This document shows, in pieces, positions 7,381-13,017 of a DNA stretch of 13,017 nucleotides. The DNA comes from an uncultured Eubacteriales bacterium (lineage in GTDB: Bacteria; Bacillota; Clostridia; Oscillospirales; CAG-272). Numbering within the stretch: position 1 is the first letter of the stretch; the number at the start of each line of letters is the position of its first letter. The notes under the pieces were generated by a model. The model made no database searches. It saw nothing but the letters and a program-made list of their open reading frames with translations, and was not told the origin of the DNA. The DNA lies in contig CAKRWK010000011.1 of the NCBI GenBank assembly GCA_934417455.1, forward strand, positions 1 through 13,017. Direction: 5' to 3'. Both the position numbers and the translations under genes were made by a program.

Positions 7381-8004
7381 ATGTTGGTTATACGGCCTTA
7401 TCGGAGAGAGTTCGCGGTCAGATATGCCGCAAGATGGGCATTTTCGCAAAACCCGCTGTTCGGCGATTTCCGCGGTATCGGCGGAAACTGCACCAATTTT
7501 GTGTCGCAATGTGTATATGCCGGTTCCTGTCAGATGAATTATCTGCCGCTGTACGGATGGTATTACATATCGCAGAATGAACGTTCCCCGTCGTGGACGG
7601 GCGTTCCGTATTTCTACAATTTTATCACGGGCAATACGGGCGTCGGTCCGTTCGGCCGCGAGGTGACGGCCGACGAAGCGGAAGTGGGAGACGTCATTCA
7701 ACTCGGCCGCGCCGCAGACGGCTTTTATCACACGCTCATCATCGTCGGATTCTTCGACGACGATGTTCTGGTCGCCGCGCAGACAAACGACGCATACGAA
7801 CGTCCTCTGTCCAGTTATGAATACGAATTTCTCCGGTATATCAAAATCCTCGGCGTCCGTTTCCGGACGGTGTCCTCGGACGACTGTTTTCTGTCGGTAT
7901 ACGACGGCAAGTCCTTTGCCGCGCCCGATGTGCCCATGGTGCCGCCCGTCCCCGAAGACGGGACGCCGCCGGCAGACGAAAATCAGTCCATCACCAACTC
8001 GTAG
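7381..8004 (+). CDS. Amidase_6-like cysteine amidase/peptidase domain protein
   Basis: Protein of 207 residues resembling the putative amidase domain (Amidase_6, an NlpC/P60- or CHAP-like papain fold). The likely catalytic Cys is C37 in GGNCTNFVSQC (34-44) and the His is H117 in FYHTLIIVG. The later AAQTNDAYERPL segment (132-142) matches the family's usual HTND...PL, but with Gln where His is common. There is no signal peptide and no membrane segment, so the protein appears cytoplasmic unless exported another way. Residues 183-201 form a Pro/acid-rich tail. GGAGG lies 8 nt before the ATG. The last 22 bp overlap the end of the convergent ABC-F gene. Substrate unknown; a peptide or cell-wall amide bond is the family guess. 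Confidence 0.8.
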   Translation: MLVIRPYRREFAVRYAARWAFSQNPLFGDFRGIGGNCTNFVSQCVYAGSCQMNYLPLYGWYYISQNERSPSWTGVPYFYNFITGNTGVGPFGREVTADEAEVGDVIQLGRAADGFYHTLIIVGFFDDDVLVAAQTNDAYERPLSSYEYEFLRYIKILGVRFRTVSSDDCFLSVYDGKSFAAPDVPMVPPVPEDGTPPADENQSITNS

Positions 8005-9917
8005 AGCGAGAGAAGTTCTTCTTCGGCTGCAGTCTTTTCTTTATCGATTTCGGCGGCGCGGACATAATCCGTCGCGGCCTCTCCGAACAGTTCCGCATCG
8101 AGCGCTTCGATGTGCGCTTCAAGTTCGGCAATGCGCGCCTTGGCGCGTTCCGTTTTTCTTTCGCGGTTGCGCTTTTCGGCGTTTTCGCGCTTTTGCTGTT
8201 CGTAATCCGCTTTTCCGGCGGAGGCGGCCGGTGCCGGCGCCGCCGCGGCAAGGTCTGTGCGGCGCATCTCGCGCAGGCGCAGATATTCGGCAAAAGGCGC
8301 GTCCGCCTCACCGAGCGCGTAGTCGATAATGCCGTTTTCTCTCGCCGTGTCCGGTTCGATGATACGCGTTGCGAGACGGTCGATGAAATAACGGTCGTGC
8401 GAAACGGCAATGACGGTGCCGTCAAAGGCGGCGATGGCCGCCTCGAGCGCCTCGGCCGAACCGATGTCCAGAGGGTTGGTCGGCTCGTCCATAATCAGAA
8501 GGTTGACTTTTTTGAGAATCAGTTTGGCCAGCGTCAGCCGCGCCCGTTCGCCGCCCGACAGGGCGGAGACGGGTTTTTCTATATCTTCCGCGCCGAACAG
8601 AAACAGGGCAAGGGTGGAACGGAGTTCCAGGTCGGTTTTCTGCGGATACGCCTCGCGCATTTCTCCGAATACAGTCAAAGTTTCGTGCAGTCCGCGGTTT
8701 TCCTGGTCGTAGTAACCGATTTTGATGTTGTATCCGAGGGTCAGCCGTCCGCCCGTCGGGGCGAGTTTCCCGTTGAACAGTTTCATGAGGGTGGATTTTC
8801 CGCACCCGTTCGGTCCGAGGAAAAACACCCGCTCATATCTTTTGATAAGAAAAGACATATTTTTGATGAGCGGCGCGCCGCCCGGATAGGAAAAGGAAAG
8901 GTTTTTGGCTTCCAGAACGTCGTTGGCGCTTTCTTCCTCCACCGCGAAGGAGAGGCGGATGTCCTTCGGGTCACGTCTCACCTTTTCCACCTTTTCCATG
9001 CGCGCCAGTTGTTTTTCCTTGGCGCGGACGGTGACGTAGTTGTGCTCCTGGTTGCAGCGTTTCTGAAATTCAATGTTCGCCCGGATACGGGCGATTTCTT
9101 TTTGCTGTTCTTTGTATCTTTTTTCCTGTGCGGCGGCGTCGGCTTCCTGCTGTGCCTTCGACACGGAGTAATTGCCGTTATAAAGTCTGGCTTCCGTGTA
9201 GCGGATCATCAGGGTTTTGGTTGTGACGCGGTCGAGAAAATAACGGTCGTGGGAAATGACGAGAACTGTCTTTTTATAAGAGGAAAGAAAGTTCTCGAGA
9301 AAAGTGAGGGCGTCGATGTCGAGATGGTTGGTCGGCTCGTCGAGCATGAGAATGTCCGGCTCCGTTGCGAGCAGGCGGGAAAGGGCGAGGCGGGTGTACT
9401 GTCCGCCCGAAAGGGTGGAAATCTTCTGCGACAAAAGGTCTTCGGTAAAACCGAGCCGCAGAAGCGTGCTGCGACAGCGGGCGCGGAATTCAAGGCCGCC
9501 TCCTTCCGCGTATTTCCGGTTTTCTTCGTTCAGCGCGAGGGTGAGCGCCCCGACGGCGTCATGGTCGTCGCCGTCTGTCGCCGAAAGTTCGCCCTCCAGC
9601 CGGCGGATGTTGTCCTCCGCGGCCAGAAGCGCGGGGAAGGCTGTGTACATATAGTCAAGCACGGTCATGTCGCCGGGCAGGGCGGTGAGGTCGGCGTTCT
9701 GTTCGAGAAGCCCGACGGTGTGTCCCTTCTGAATGTAGACGGCGCCCCCGTCGGGTGTGTATTCGCCGGTAATCAGACGGAACAGTGTGGTTTTTCCTGC
9801 GCCGTTGACACCGATAATACCGACTCTGTCGGCGTCGTTGACAGAAAAAGAAATATCTTTCAGTACGGTGTTCGTTCCGAACGAGAGCGAGAGGGAAGAG
9901 ACGGATAAAGCAATCAT
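7983..9917 (-). CDS. ABC-F family ATPase (YdiF/Uup-like ribosome-associated factor)
   Basis: Soluble protein of 644 residues with two ABC cassettes and no membrane domain. ABC-F proteins bind the ribosomal E site and affect translation; some give antibiotic resistance, others are housekeeping. Cassette 1: Walker A GVNGAGKTT (36-44), signature LSGGQ (169-173), Walker B ILMLDEPTNHLD (189-200), then ISHDRYFLDRV. A charged linker (about 250-330) is the expected P-site tRNA interaction motif region. Cassette 2: GPNGCGKST (368-376), LSGGE (453-457), LLIMDEPTNPLD (473-484), with NPLD where NHLD is typical, then VSHDRYF. A Lys/Glu-rich coiled coil (about 570-640) follows an Ala/Pro stretch, as in Uup and YdiF. 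GGAG lies 7 nt before the ATG at 9917. Nothing in the context indicates a resistance role. Confidence 0.95.
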   Translation of the reverse strand: MIALSVSSLSLSFGTNTVLKDISFSVNDADRVGIIGVNGAGKTTLFRLITGEYTPDGGAVYIQKGHTVGLLEQNADLTALPGDMTVLDYMYTAFPALLAAEDNIRRLEGELSATDGDDHDAVGALTLALNEENRKYAEGGGLEFRARCRSTLLRLGFTEDLLSQKISTLSGGQYTRLALSRLLATEPDILMLDEPTNHLDIDALTFLENFLSSYKKTVLVISHDRYFLDRVTTKTLMIRYTEARLYNGNYSVSKAQQEADAAAQEKRYKEQQKEIARIRANIEFQKRCNQEHNYVTVRAKEKQLARMEKVEKVRRDPKDIRLSFAVEEESANDVLEAKNLSFSYPGGAPLIKNMSFLIKRYERVFFLGPNGCGKSTLMKLFNGKLAPTGGRLTLGYNIKIGYYDQENRGLHETLTVFGEMREAYPQKTDLELRSTLALFLFGAEDIEKPVSALSGGERARLTLAKLILKKVNLLIMDEPTNPLDIGSAEALEAAIAAFDGTVIAVSHDRYFIDRLATRIIEPDTARENGIIDYALGEADAPFAEYLRLREMRRTDLAAAAPAPAASAGKADYEQQKRENAEKRNRERKTERAKARIAELEAHIEALDAELFGEAATDYVRAAEIDKEKTAAEEELLSLYELVMD

Positions 9918-9950
9918 GAGAGTCTCCGAGGTATCAATATAATAAGGAAG

Positions 9951-9973
9951 AACGGGCCTCCCGGCCGTTTTTT
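9951..9973 (+). terminator. Hairpin with plus-strand T-run; also the leader hairpin of the ABC-F mRNA
   Basis: AACGG-G-CC (9951-9958) pairs with GGCCGTT (9963-9969) with one bulged G. On the plus strand it is followed by TTTTTTCTTCTT, so it reads as an intrinsic terminator. No plus-strand gene ends nearby; the last one ends at 8004. On the minus strand the same hairpin falls inside the predicted 66-nt leader of the ABC-F mRNA without a good T-run. It may stop antisense transcription and shield the transporter promoter. Confidence 0.6.
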
Positions 9974-9989
9974 CTTCTTACCACTGATT

Positions 9990-10018
9990 ATTTTACCACA
10001 CTGCCCACGCAAAATCAA
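9990..10018 (-). promoter_or_regulatory. Promoter of the ABC-F gene
   Basis: On the minus strand TTGATT (10018-10013) and TAAAAT (9995-9990) are 17 bp apart, with a TGG extended -10 just before TAAAAT. The start is expected near 9983, giving a leader of about 66 nt that contains the hairpin at 9973-9951. Confidence 0.75.
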
Positions 10019-10064
10019 GTAAATTTTCCGCTCGTTCCCGCCTGTCTGTTGTTTTTTCATGAAT

Positions 10065-10082
10065 ATTGCATAAAAATACGCA
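10065..10082 (+). promoter_or_regulatory. Candidate ArgR/AhrC box (distal)
   Basis: This 18-bp stretch matches the ArgR operator pattern WNTGNATWWWWATNCANW at every fixed position except one (G for A at position 16). A poorer overlapping match lies at 10077-10094. ArgR-type sites usually come in pairs near arginine-related promoters. The region is AT-rich, so chance matches are a concern. Confidence 0.4.
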
Positions 10083-10126
10083 TATTTTTGCATAAAAAAT
10101 CGAAATACCGACAAATTTCAAAAAAA

Positions 10127-10144
10127 CATGAATTTTTTTGCAAA
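10127..10144 (+). promoter_or_regulatory. Candidate ArgR/AhrC box (promoter-proximal)
   Basis: The sequence CATGAAT, a T-run, then TGCAAA matches the Bacillus AhrC-type box (CATGAAT, five A/T, TKCAAK) except for the last base. It ends 6 bp before the -35 of the transporter promoter, a position where a bound hexamer would affect transcription. Confidence 0.42.
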
Positions 10145-10150
10145 AACCTA

Positions 10151-10178
10151 TTGACAAACGGAAATCGGCGAGTATAAT
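10151..10178 (+). promoter_or_regulatory. Sigma-A promoter of the amino acid ABC transporter operon
   Basis: Perfect TTGACA (10151-10156) and TATAAT (10173-10178) are 16 bp apart. The start should be near 10185, giving a leader of about 47 nt before the ATG at 10232. Confidence 0.88.
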
Positions 10179-10201
10179 AGAGTACATCCAAACGAAAAAG
10201 A

Positions 10202-10214
10202 CGGGAATTTCCCG
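10202..10214. repeat. Palindrome in the transporter leader
   Basis: CGGGAA-T-TTCCCG is a perfect 13-bp palindrome about 17 bp after the predicted transcription start and just before the GAAAGG ribosome binding site (10217-10222). As RNA it could form only a short CGGG/CCCG stem. It may be an operator or a chance palindrome. Confidence 0.3.
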
Positions 10215-10231
10215 AAGAAAGGTTACCGAAC

Positions 10232-11155
10232 ATGAAAAAAATTATTGCACTTCTTCTGACGATTGCCACTCTTTGCACGGCCGCACTGGCCGCTGTCTCC
10301 TGCGGTGAACAGACCGAGGCGCTTGACAAAGCGTATAACAAATATCTCGCCGAGGTCAAAGCACCGACGGATGCGGAAAAAACGCTGACCGTTGCCACCT
10401 CGCCTGACTTTGCGCCGCTGGAATTTGTCGACCTTGCCAAATCGGGGCAGGATTCCGTTGTCGGTTTCGACATTCTTCTTGCCAACTACATAGCCAAGCA
10501 ACTGAATATGAAACTGGTTGTCAAAACCGTCAGTTTTGACGCGGCCATGACGGCGGTGCAGACCGGACAGGCCGACCTCGGTATGTCCGGCTTCTCCTGG
10601 ACGGCCAAGCGCGCGGAAAGTTTCAACATCTCGACCGGTTATGAAGCCGGTGAGGCCGCAAGCGACCAGGTCATCGTGACAAAGGCGGGCGTAACCTTCT
10701 CTTCCGTCGCCGATTTTGCGGGCAAAACCGTCGGTGCGCAGGGCGCGTCTTTGCAGGAAATGCTGACGAAGGAACAGTTGGTTCCCGCCGGTGCAAAACT
10801 GCAACAATTCAGTAAAACCGACGAGGCTATTACTGCTTTGAAAGCCGGTCAGGTGGACGCCGTTGCACTGGAACAGGGTAACGCCGACGCCGTCCTTGCC
10901 AACAATTCTGACCTGCATCTTTCCGGTTTTAAATTTGAAGTCGACGATAAGTACAAGTACAACGTCATCCTTATCAACAAGAACAATGACGAACTTCTTG
11001 CGCAGGTCAACGAAATTCTTGCAGAACTGAAAGCCAAGAATGTTTTCAACGACTGGTACGATGCCTGCAAGGTGTACGCCAACGTCGGAACACTTGATGA
11101 CCTCGGTTTCGATGACGACGGCAATAAGATAAAGAAAGACGACGCCGCAGAATAA
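10232..11155 (+). CDS. Amino acid ABC transporter substrate-binding lipoprotein
   Basis: Extracellular solute-binding protein (SBP_bac_3 family) of 307 residues that delivers a polar amino acid to the permease encoded downstream. The signal peptide (1-23) has a KK start and a hydrophobic core and ends at AAVSC, making C24 the likely lipid-anchored cysteine; Ala at -3 is weaker than the usual Leu. The mature part shows LTVATSPDFAPLEF (52-65), VGFDILLANYIAKQL (77-91), the GMSGFSWTAKRAESFNIST segment (117-135) that bears the substrate carboxylate-binding region, and the hinge-lobe AGQVDAVALEQ (205-215). The tail is acidic (DDDGNK, DDAAE). GAAAGG lies 9 nt before the ATG. First gene of the operon. 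The substrate is uncertain; the ArgR-like sites upstream would fit arginine or another basic amino acid. Confidence 0.92.
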   Translation: MKKIIALLLTIATLCTAALAAVSCGEQTEALDKAYNKYLAEVKAPTDAEKTLTVATSPDFAPLEFVDLAKSGQDSVVGFDILLANYIAKQLNMKLVVKTVSFDAAMTAVQTGQADLGMSGFSWTAKRAESFNISTGYEAGEAASDQVIVTKAGVTFSSVADFAGKTVGAQGASLQEMLTKEQLVPAGAKLQQFSKTDEAITALKAGQVDAVALEQGNADAVLANNSDLHLSGFKFEVDDKYKYNVILINKNNDELLAQVNEILAELKAKNVFNDWYDACKVYANVGTLDDLGFDDDGNKIKKDDAAE

Positions 11156-11176
11156 ATTTCCCGGAAACGGGGGCAT

Positions 11177-11202
11177 GCCATCGCGGAATTTTCCGCGGTG
11201 GC
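11177..11202 (+). repeat. Intercistronic stem-loop between binding protein and permease genes
   Basis: A 10-bp stem (11177-11186 with 11193-11202, one G-U pair) encloses AATTTT. No T-run follows, so it is not a classical terminator. A hairpin at this place often protects the 3' end of the binding-protein message and lets it be made in excess over the permease. A smaller CCCG-GAAA-CGGG hairpin lies just upstream (11160-11171). Confidence 0.6.
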
Positions 11203-11228
11203 GCCTTCTGCATTTTATCAAAGGTACA

Positions 11229-11235
11229 ACGGAGG
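11229..11235 (+). promoter_or_regulatory. Ribosome binding site deciding the TTG start of the permease
   Basis: ACGGAGG ends 7 nt before TTG 11243. A longer reading from GTG 11198 would start inside the intercistronic hairpin, has no such site, and translates through this ribosome binding site. Confidence 0.75.
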
Positions 11236-11242
11236 ACATATT

Positions 11243-11926
11243 TTGTATTTTATCGAGTTGATTTCCGATATGGGAAAAATCTTTGCGCAGTACTGGTATC
11301 AGTTTCTCGTCAAAGGTGTCGGATATACGCTGCTTCTTTCCCTGATTGCGGTCGGCGCCGGTGTGTTGTTCGGTTCGCTCCTTGCCGTTCTGCGGTTATT
11401 CAATATCAAGGTCCTGAATTTTTTTATCTCGGCATTCGTGGAAGTCGTGCGCGGTACGCCCGCCCTGCTTCAACTCTATGTCGGCTATTTTCTTCTTCCG
11501 ATGATGATTCCCGGCATGAATCTGTCGCCCTTTTTCTGCGTGGCCGTGGCGCTCGCTATTAACAGTTCGGCCTATGTTTCGGAAATTATCCGTTCCGGCA
11601 TCGAGGCGGTGGATAAGGGGCAGACGGAGGCAGCCCGAAGCCTCGGCCTCGGTCGCGCCGTGACCATGACCGACATTGTTCTTCCGCAGGCTGTCCGCAA
11701 TATTCTTCCCGCCCTCGGCAACGAATTTATCACGGTGATTAAGGAAACGTCCCTTGCTTCGACCTTCTTTGTCGGAGAACTGATGACGGTCTATTTGCAA
11801 ATAAAAGGTGTCACTTTCAATGCAATGCCCACGCTGATGATTGCCGGCATCGTGTATTTCGTTCTGAATTTCACACTGTCAAGACTCATGAAAAAATTTG
11901 AGAGGAGGCTCAAAACCCGTGCTTGA
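11243..11926 (+). CDS. Amino acid ABC transporter permease (HisM/GlnP type), TTG start
   Basis: Membrane channel subunit of 227 residues for the importer. Hydrophobic segments are visible at about 24-51, 57-66, 72-90, 95-110 and 195-213. The family segment [13 protein letters not shown] (67-79) is present, and the cytoplasmic EAA loop, which docks on the ATPase, reads [22 protein letters not shown] (residues 129-150). The length is normal for the HisMQ family once the TTG start is used. The stop overlaps the ATPase start by 8 nt. A single permease gene suggests a homodimeric channel. Confidence 0.93.
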   Translation: MYFIELISDMGKIFAQYWYQFLVKGVGYTLLLSLIAVGAGVLFGSLLAVLRLFNIKVLNFFISAFVEVVRGTPALLQLYVGYFLLPMMIPGMNLSPFFCVAVALAINSSAYVSEIIRSGIEAVDKGQTEAARSLGLGRAVTMTDIVLPQAVRNILPALGNEFITVIKETSLASTFFVGELMTVYLQIKGVTFNAMPTLMIAGIVYFVLNFTLSRLMKKFERRLKTRA

Positions 11927-12926
11927 AATCCGCAATCTTTATAAAAATTTCGGTTCGCTGAAAGTGCTGGAAGGCGTCTCCACCAACATTGAGAAGGGCG
12001 AGGTCGTTGCCATCATCGGTGCGTCCGGCTCCGGAAAAAGTACGCTTCTGCGGTGCATGAACCTGCTCGAAACGCCGACGTTCGGCGAGGTCTGGATGGA
12101 AGGAAAACTCCTCACCCCGGCCGACCCGTATCTGCATTTCGATGTCATCCGTGCGTCGGACACTTATAAAAAAGTGATGGAGGAAACCGGTTTTTGCGAT
12201 GAAGAAGTTATTCGCAAAATCAAGGCGGAGGACCTTCTTCACGAAAAGCATGAGGCCGAGGGGAAGGCCTACCGTGCCGCCCTGCGGAAAGTCAACCGCG
12301 AGAACCGCATCGACATCAACGAAGGCCGCCGAAAAATGGGCATGGTTTTTCAGCAGTTCAATCTGTTCAACAACAAAACCGTCAAACAGAACATTATGTT
12401 CGCGCCTGTCAAACTGGCGCTGCAGGATATGCACAGAGCACAGCGGCACAACGCCTTTCTGTGGCTGACCAACCTGTTCCGTAAAGAAAAAGAAGCGCCG
12501 GTGCCTGTTGAAAAAACAAAAGCGCAGATTGTGGCCGAAGCGGACGCCCGCGCGATGGAACTGCTTCGCCGCATCGGTCTGGAAGCCAAAGCAGACGTGT
12601 ATCCGTCCACCCTGTCGGGCGGGCAGAAGCAGAGAATTGCCATTGTCCGTTCGTTGGCCATGAATCCCGACGTCATCCTGTTCGACGAGCCGACCTCCGC
12701 CCTCGACCCCGAAATGATAGGCGAGGTGCTGTCTCTGATGAAGGATTTGGCGGACGACGGCATGACCATGGTCATCGTCACGCATGAAATGGGTTTTGCC
12801 AGAGAAGTGGCCGACCGCGTCCTGTTCGTGGACGACGGACATATTGCCGAAGAGGGCACGCCGGAAGAGGTGTTCGGCCATCCGAAAAATGCCCACCTGC
12901 GTGAATTTCTCAGCAAAGTTCTGTAA
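11919..12926 (+). CDS. Amino acid ABC transporter ATPase, GlnQ-like with two insertions
   Basis: Nucleotide-binding subunit of 335 residues that powers the importer. Walker [10 protein letters not shown] (34-42), Q-loop [11 protein letters not shown] (142-152), signature LSGGQKQR (232-239), Walker [15 protein letters not shown] (251-264) and H-loop VTHEMGFA (288-295, H289) are intact, so it should be active. GlnQ relatives are about 240 residues. The surplus is in two places: about 57 residues of charged, helix-like sequence between the Walker A subdomain and the Q-loop (about 66-136), and about 34 residues in the helical subdomain (about 168-205), including a Trp/Phe-rich piece and KEAPVPVEK. 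The start is GTG 11919 with AGGAGG (11903-11908) 10 nt upstream, overlapping the permease stop by 8 nt. No frameshift is seen. Confidence 0.93.
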   Translation: MLEIRNLYKNFGSLKVLEGVSTNIEKGEVVAIIGASGSGKSTLLRCMNLLETPTFGEVWMEGKLLTPADPYLHFDVIRASDTYKKVMEETGFCDEEVIRKIKAEDLLHEKHEAEGKAYRAALRKVNRENRIDINEGRRKMGMVFQQFNLFNNKTVKQNIMFAPVKLALQDMHRAQRHNAFLWLTNLFRKEKEAPVPVEKTKAQIVAEADARAMELLRRIGLEAKADVYPSTLSGGQKQRIAIVRSLAMNPDVILFDEPTSALDPEMIGEVLSLMKDLADDGMTMVIVTHEMGFAREVADRVLFVDDGHIAEEGTPEEVFGHPKNAHLREFLSKVL

Positions 12927-12935
12927 TAAAAAAAT

Positions 12936-12967
12936 ACGGCGCTCGGACAAAACCGTCGGAGCGCCGT
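12936..12967 (-). terminator. Hairpin after the transporter operon; T-run only on the minus strand
   Basis: ACGGCGCTCGGAC (12936-12948) pairs with GTCGGAGCGCCGT (12955-12967): 9 bp, one G-G mismatch, 3 bp, loop AAAACC. On the plus strand it follows an A-run and is followed by CATCGTATCGGG, so it lacks a terminator T-run. On the minus strand it is followed by ATTTTTTTATT and would terminate transcription entering from the right. On the plus strand it may act as an mRNA 3'-end or processing hairpin. Confidence 0.55.
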
Positions 12968-12986
12968 CATCGTATCGGGAGGAAAC

Positions 12987-13017
12987 ATGAATCAGGATAA
13001 ACAGACCGTCATAGAAG
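12987..13017 (+). CDS. Start of a further plus-strand gene, cut by window edge
   Basis: An ATG at 12987 follows GGGAGG (12977-12982) closely and opens MNQDKQTVIE to the window end. The fragment is too short to assign. It may be a fourth gene transcribed from the transporter promoter, since no plus-strand T-run terminator lies before it. Confidence 0.5.
   Translation, partial: MNQDKQTVIE

Larger units (their letters stand above)
10019..10150. other. AT-rich non-coding region upstream of the amino acid transporter
   Basis: The gap between the ABC-F start (9917) and the binding-protein start (10232) is 314 bp. This part is much richer in A/T than its surroundings. It holds A- and T-tracts, a direct repeat TTGCATAAAAA (10066-10076 and 10088-10098, 22 bp apart) and an inverted AAAAATA/TATTTTT (10072-10078 and 10083-10089). 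The tracts nearest to the -35 could serve as an UP element. I see no ORF here. Confidence 0.6.

Noticed and set aside
7930..7975. GC-rich dyad past the ABC-F stop (GGGACG/CGTCCC) as its terminator
   Set aside because: No T-run follows it on the minus strand and it lies within the amidase coding sequence, where the Pro-rich tail explains the GC-rich repeats.
8112..9908. Plus-strand open frame (598 codons) opposite the ABC-F gene
   Set aside because: Same antisense shadow effect; no domains, no ribosome binding site, and the opposite strand carries complete ABC motifs.
7983..9917. ABC-F protein as an antibiotic-resistance determinant
   Set aside because: Its length, linker and C-terminal coiled coil fit the housekeeping YdiF/Uup-like groups, and no resistance or mobile genes are nearby.
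10058..10145. AT-rich repeats as a replication origin, iterons or a small CRISPR array
   Set aside because: Only two short imperfect direct repeats, no DnaA-box cluster, no uniform spacers, and the place is a promoter region.
11198..11242. 15-residue N-terminal extension of the permease from GTG 11198
   Set aside because: That GTG lies in the intercistronic hairpin and the extension would translate the ribosome binding site of the better TTG start.

Overview
The window looks like a chromosomal piece from an anaerobic member of the Bacillota, probably an uncultured clostridial lineage. Supporting signs are GGAGG-type ribosome binding sites, GTG and TTG starts, consensus sigma-A promoters, PlsY-type glycerol-phosphate acylation, and a very large radical-enzyme activase of the HgdC/BcrA-BadF family that is typical of strict anaerobes. 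Base composition looks moderate (by eye somewhat above 50% GC). The taxon is inferred from gene content only. I see no phage, transposon, CRISPR array, tRNA or rRNA.

Left half, all on the minus strand. Positions 7322-5575 hold a two-component system (OmpR-type regulator, then histidine kinase, joined by an ATGA overlap) closed by a good terminator at 5563-5530. Next is a two-gene operon: plsY (5416-4790), then a 1416-residue acyl-CoA dehydratase activase-like protein (4793-543), again coupled by ATGA. A hairpin at 456-427 ends this unit. A consensus promoter follows at once and drives cysK (338 to the left edge, truncated), which has a 10-bp-arm inverted repeat at the 5' end of its leader.

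Middle. A small plus-strand gene (7381-8004) encodes a cysteine-type Amidase_6-like protein without a signal peptide, divergent from the regulator gene. Its 3' end overlaps by 22 bp the end of a minus-strand ABC-F ATPase gene (9917-7983). The ABC-F gene has a clear promoter (10018-9990) and a leader hairpin that reads as a terminator on the opposite strand.

Right part. A plus-strand polar amino acid ABC importer operon (binding lipoprotein, permease, ATPase; 10232-12926) has a near-consensus promoter preceded by an AT-rich stretch with ArgR-box-like sequences. Its ATPase is about 95 residues longer than GlnQ because of two insertions. A further plus-strand gene starts at 12987 and runs off the window.

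Most genes are housekeeping or transport. The points most worth attention are the two-domain activase that keeps both cluster cysteine pairs in one chain and is coupled to plsY, the extended transporter ATPase, the candidate operators upstream of cysK and the amino acid transporter, and the convergent amidase/ABC-F overlap with its opposite-strand terminator.
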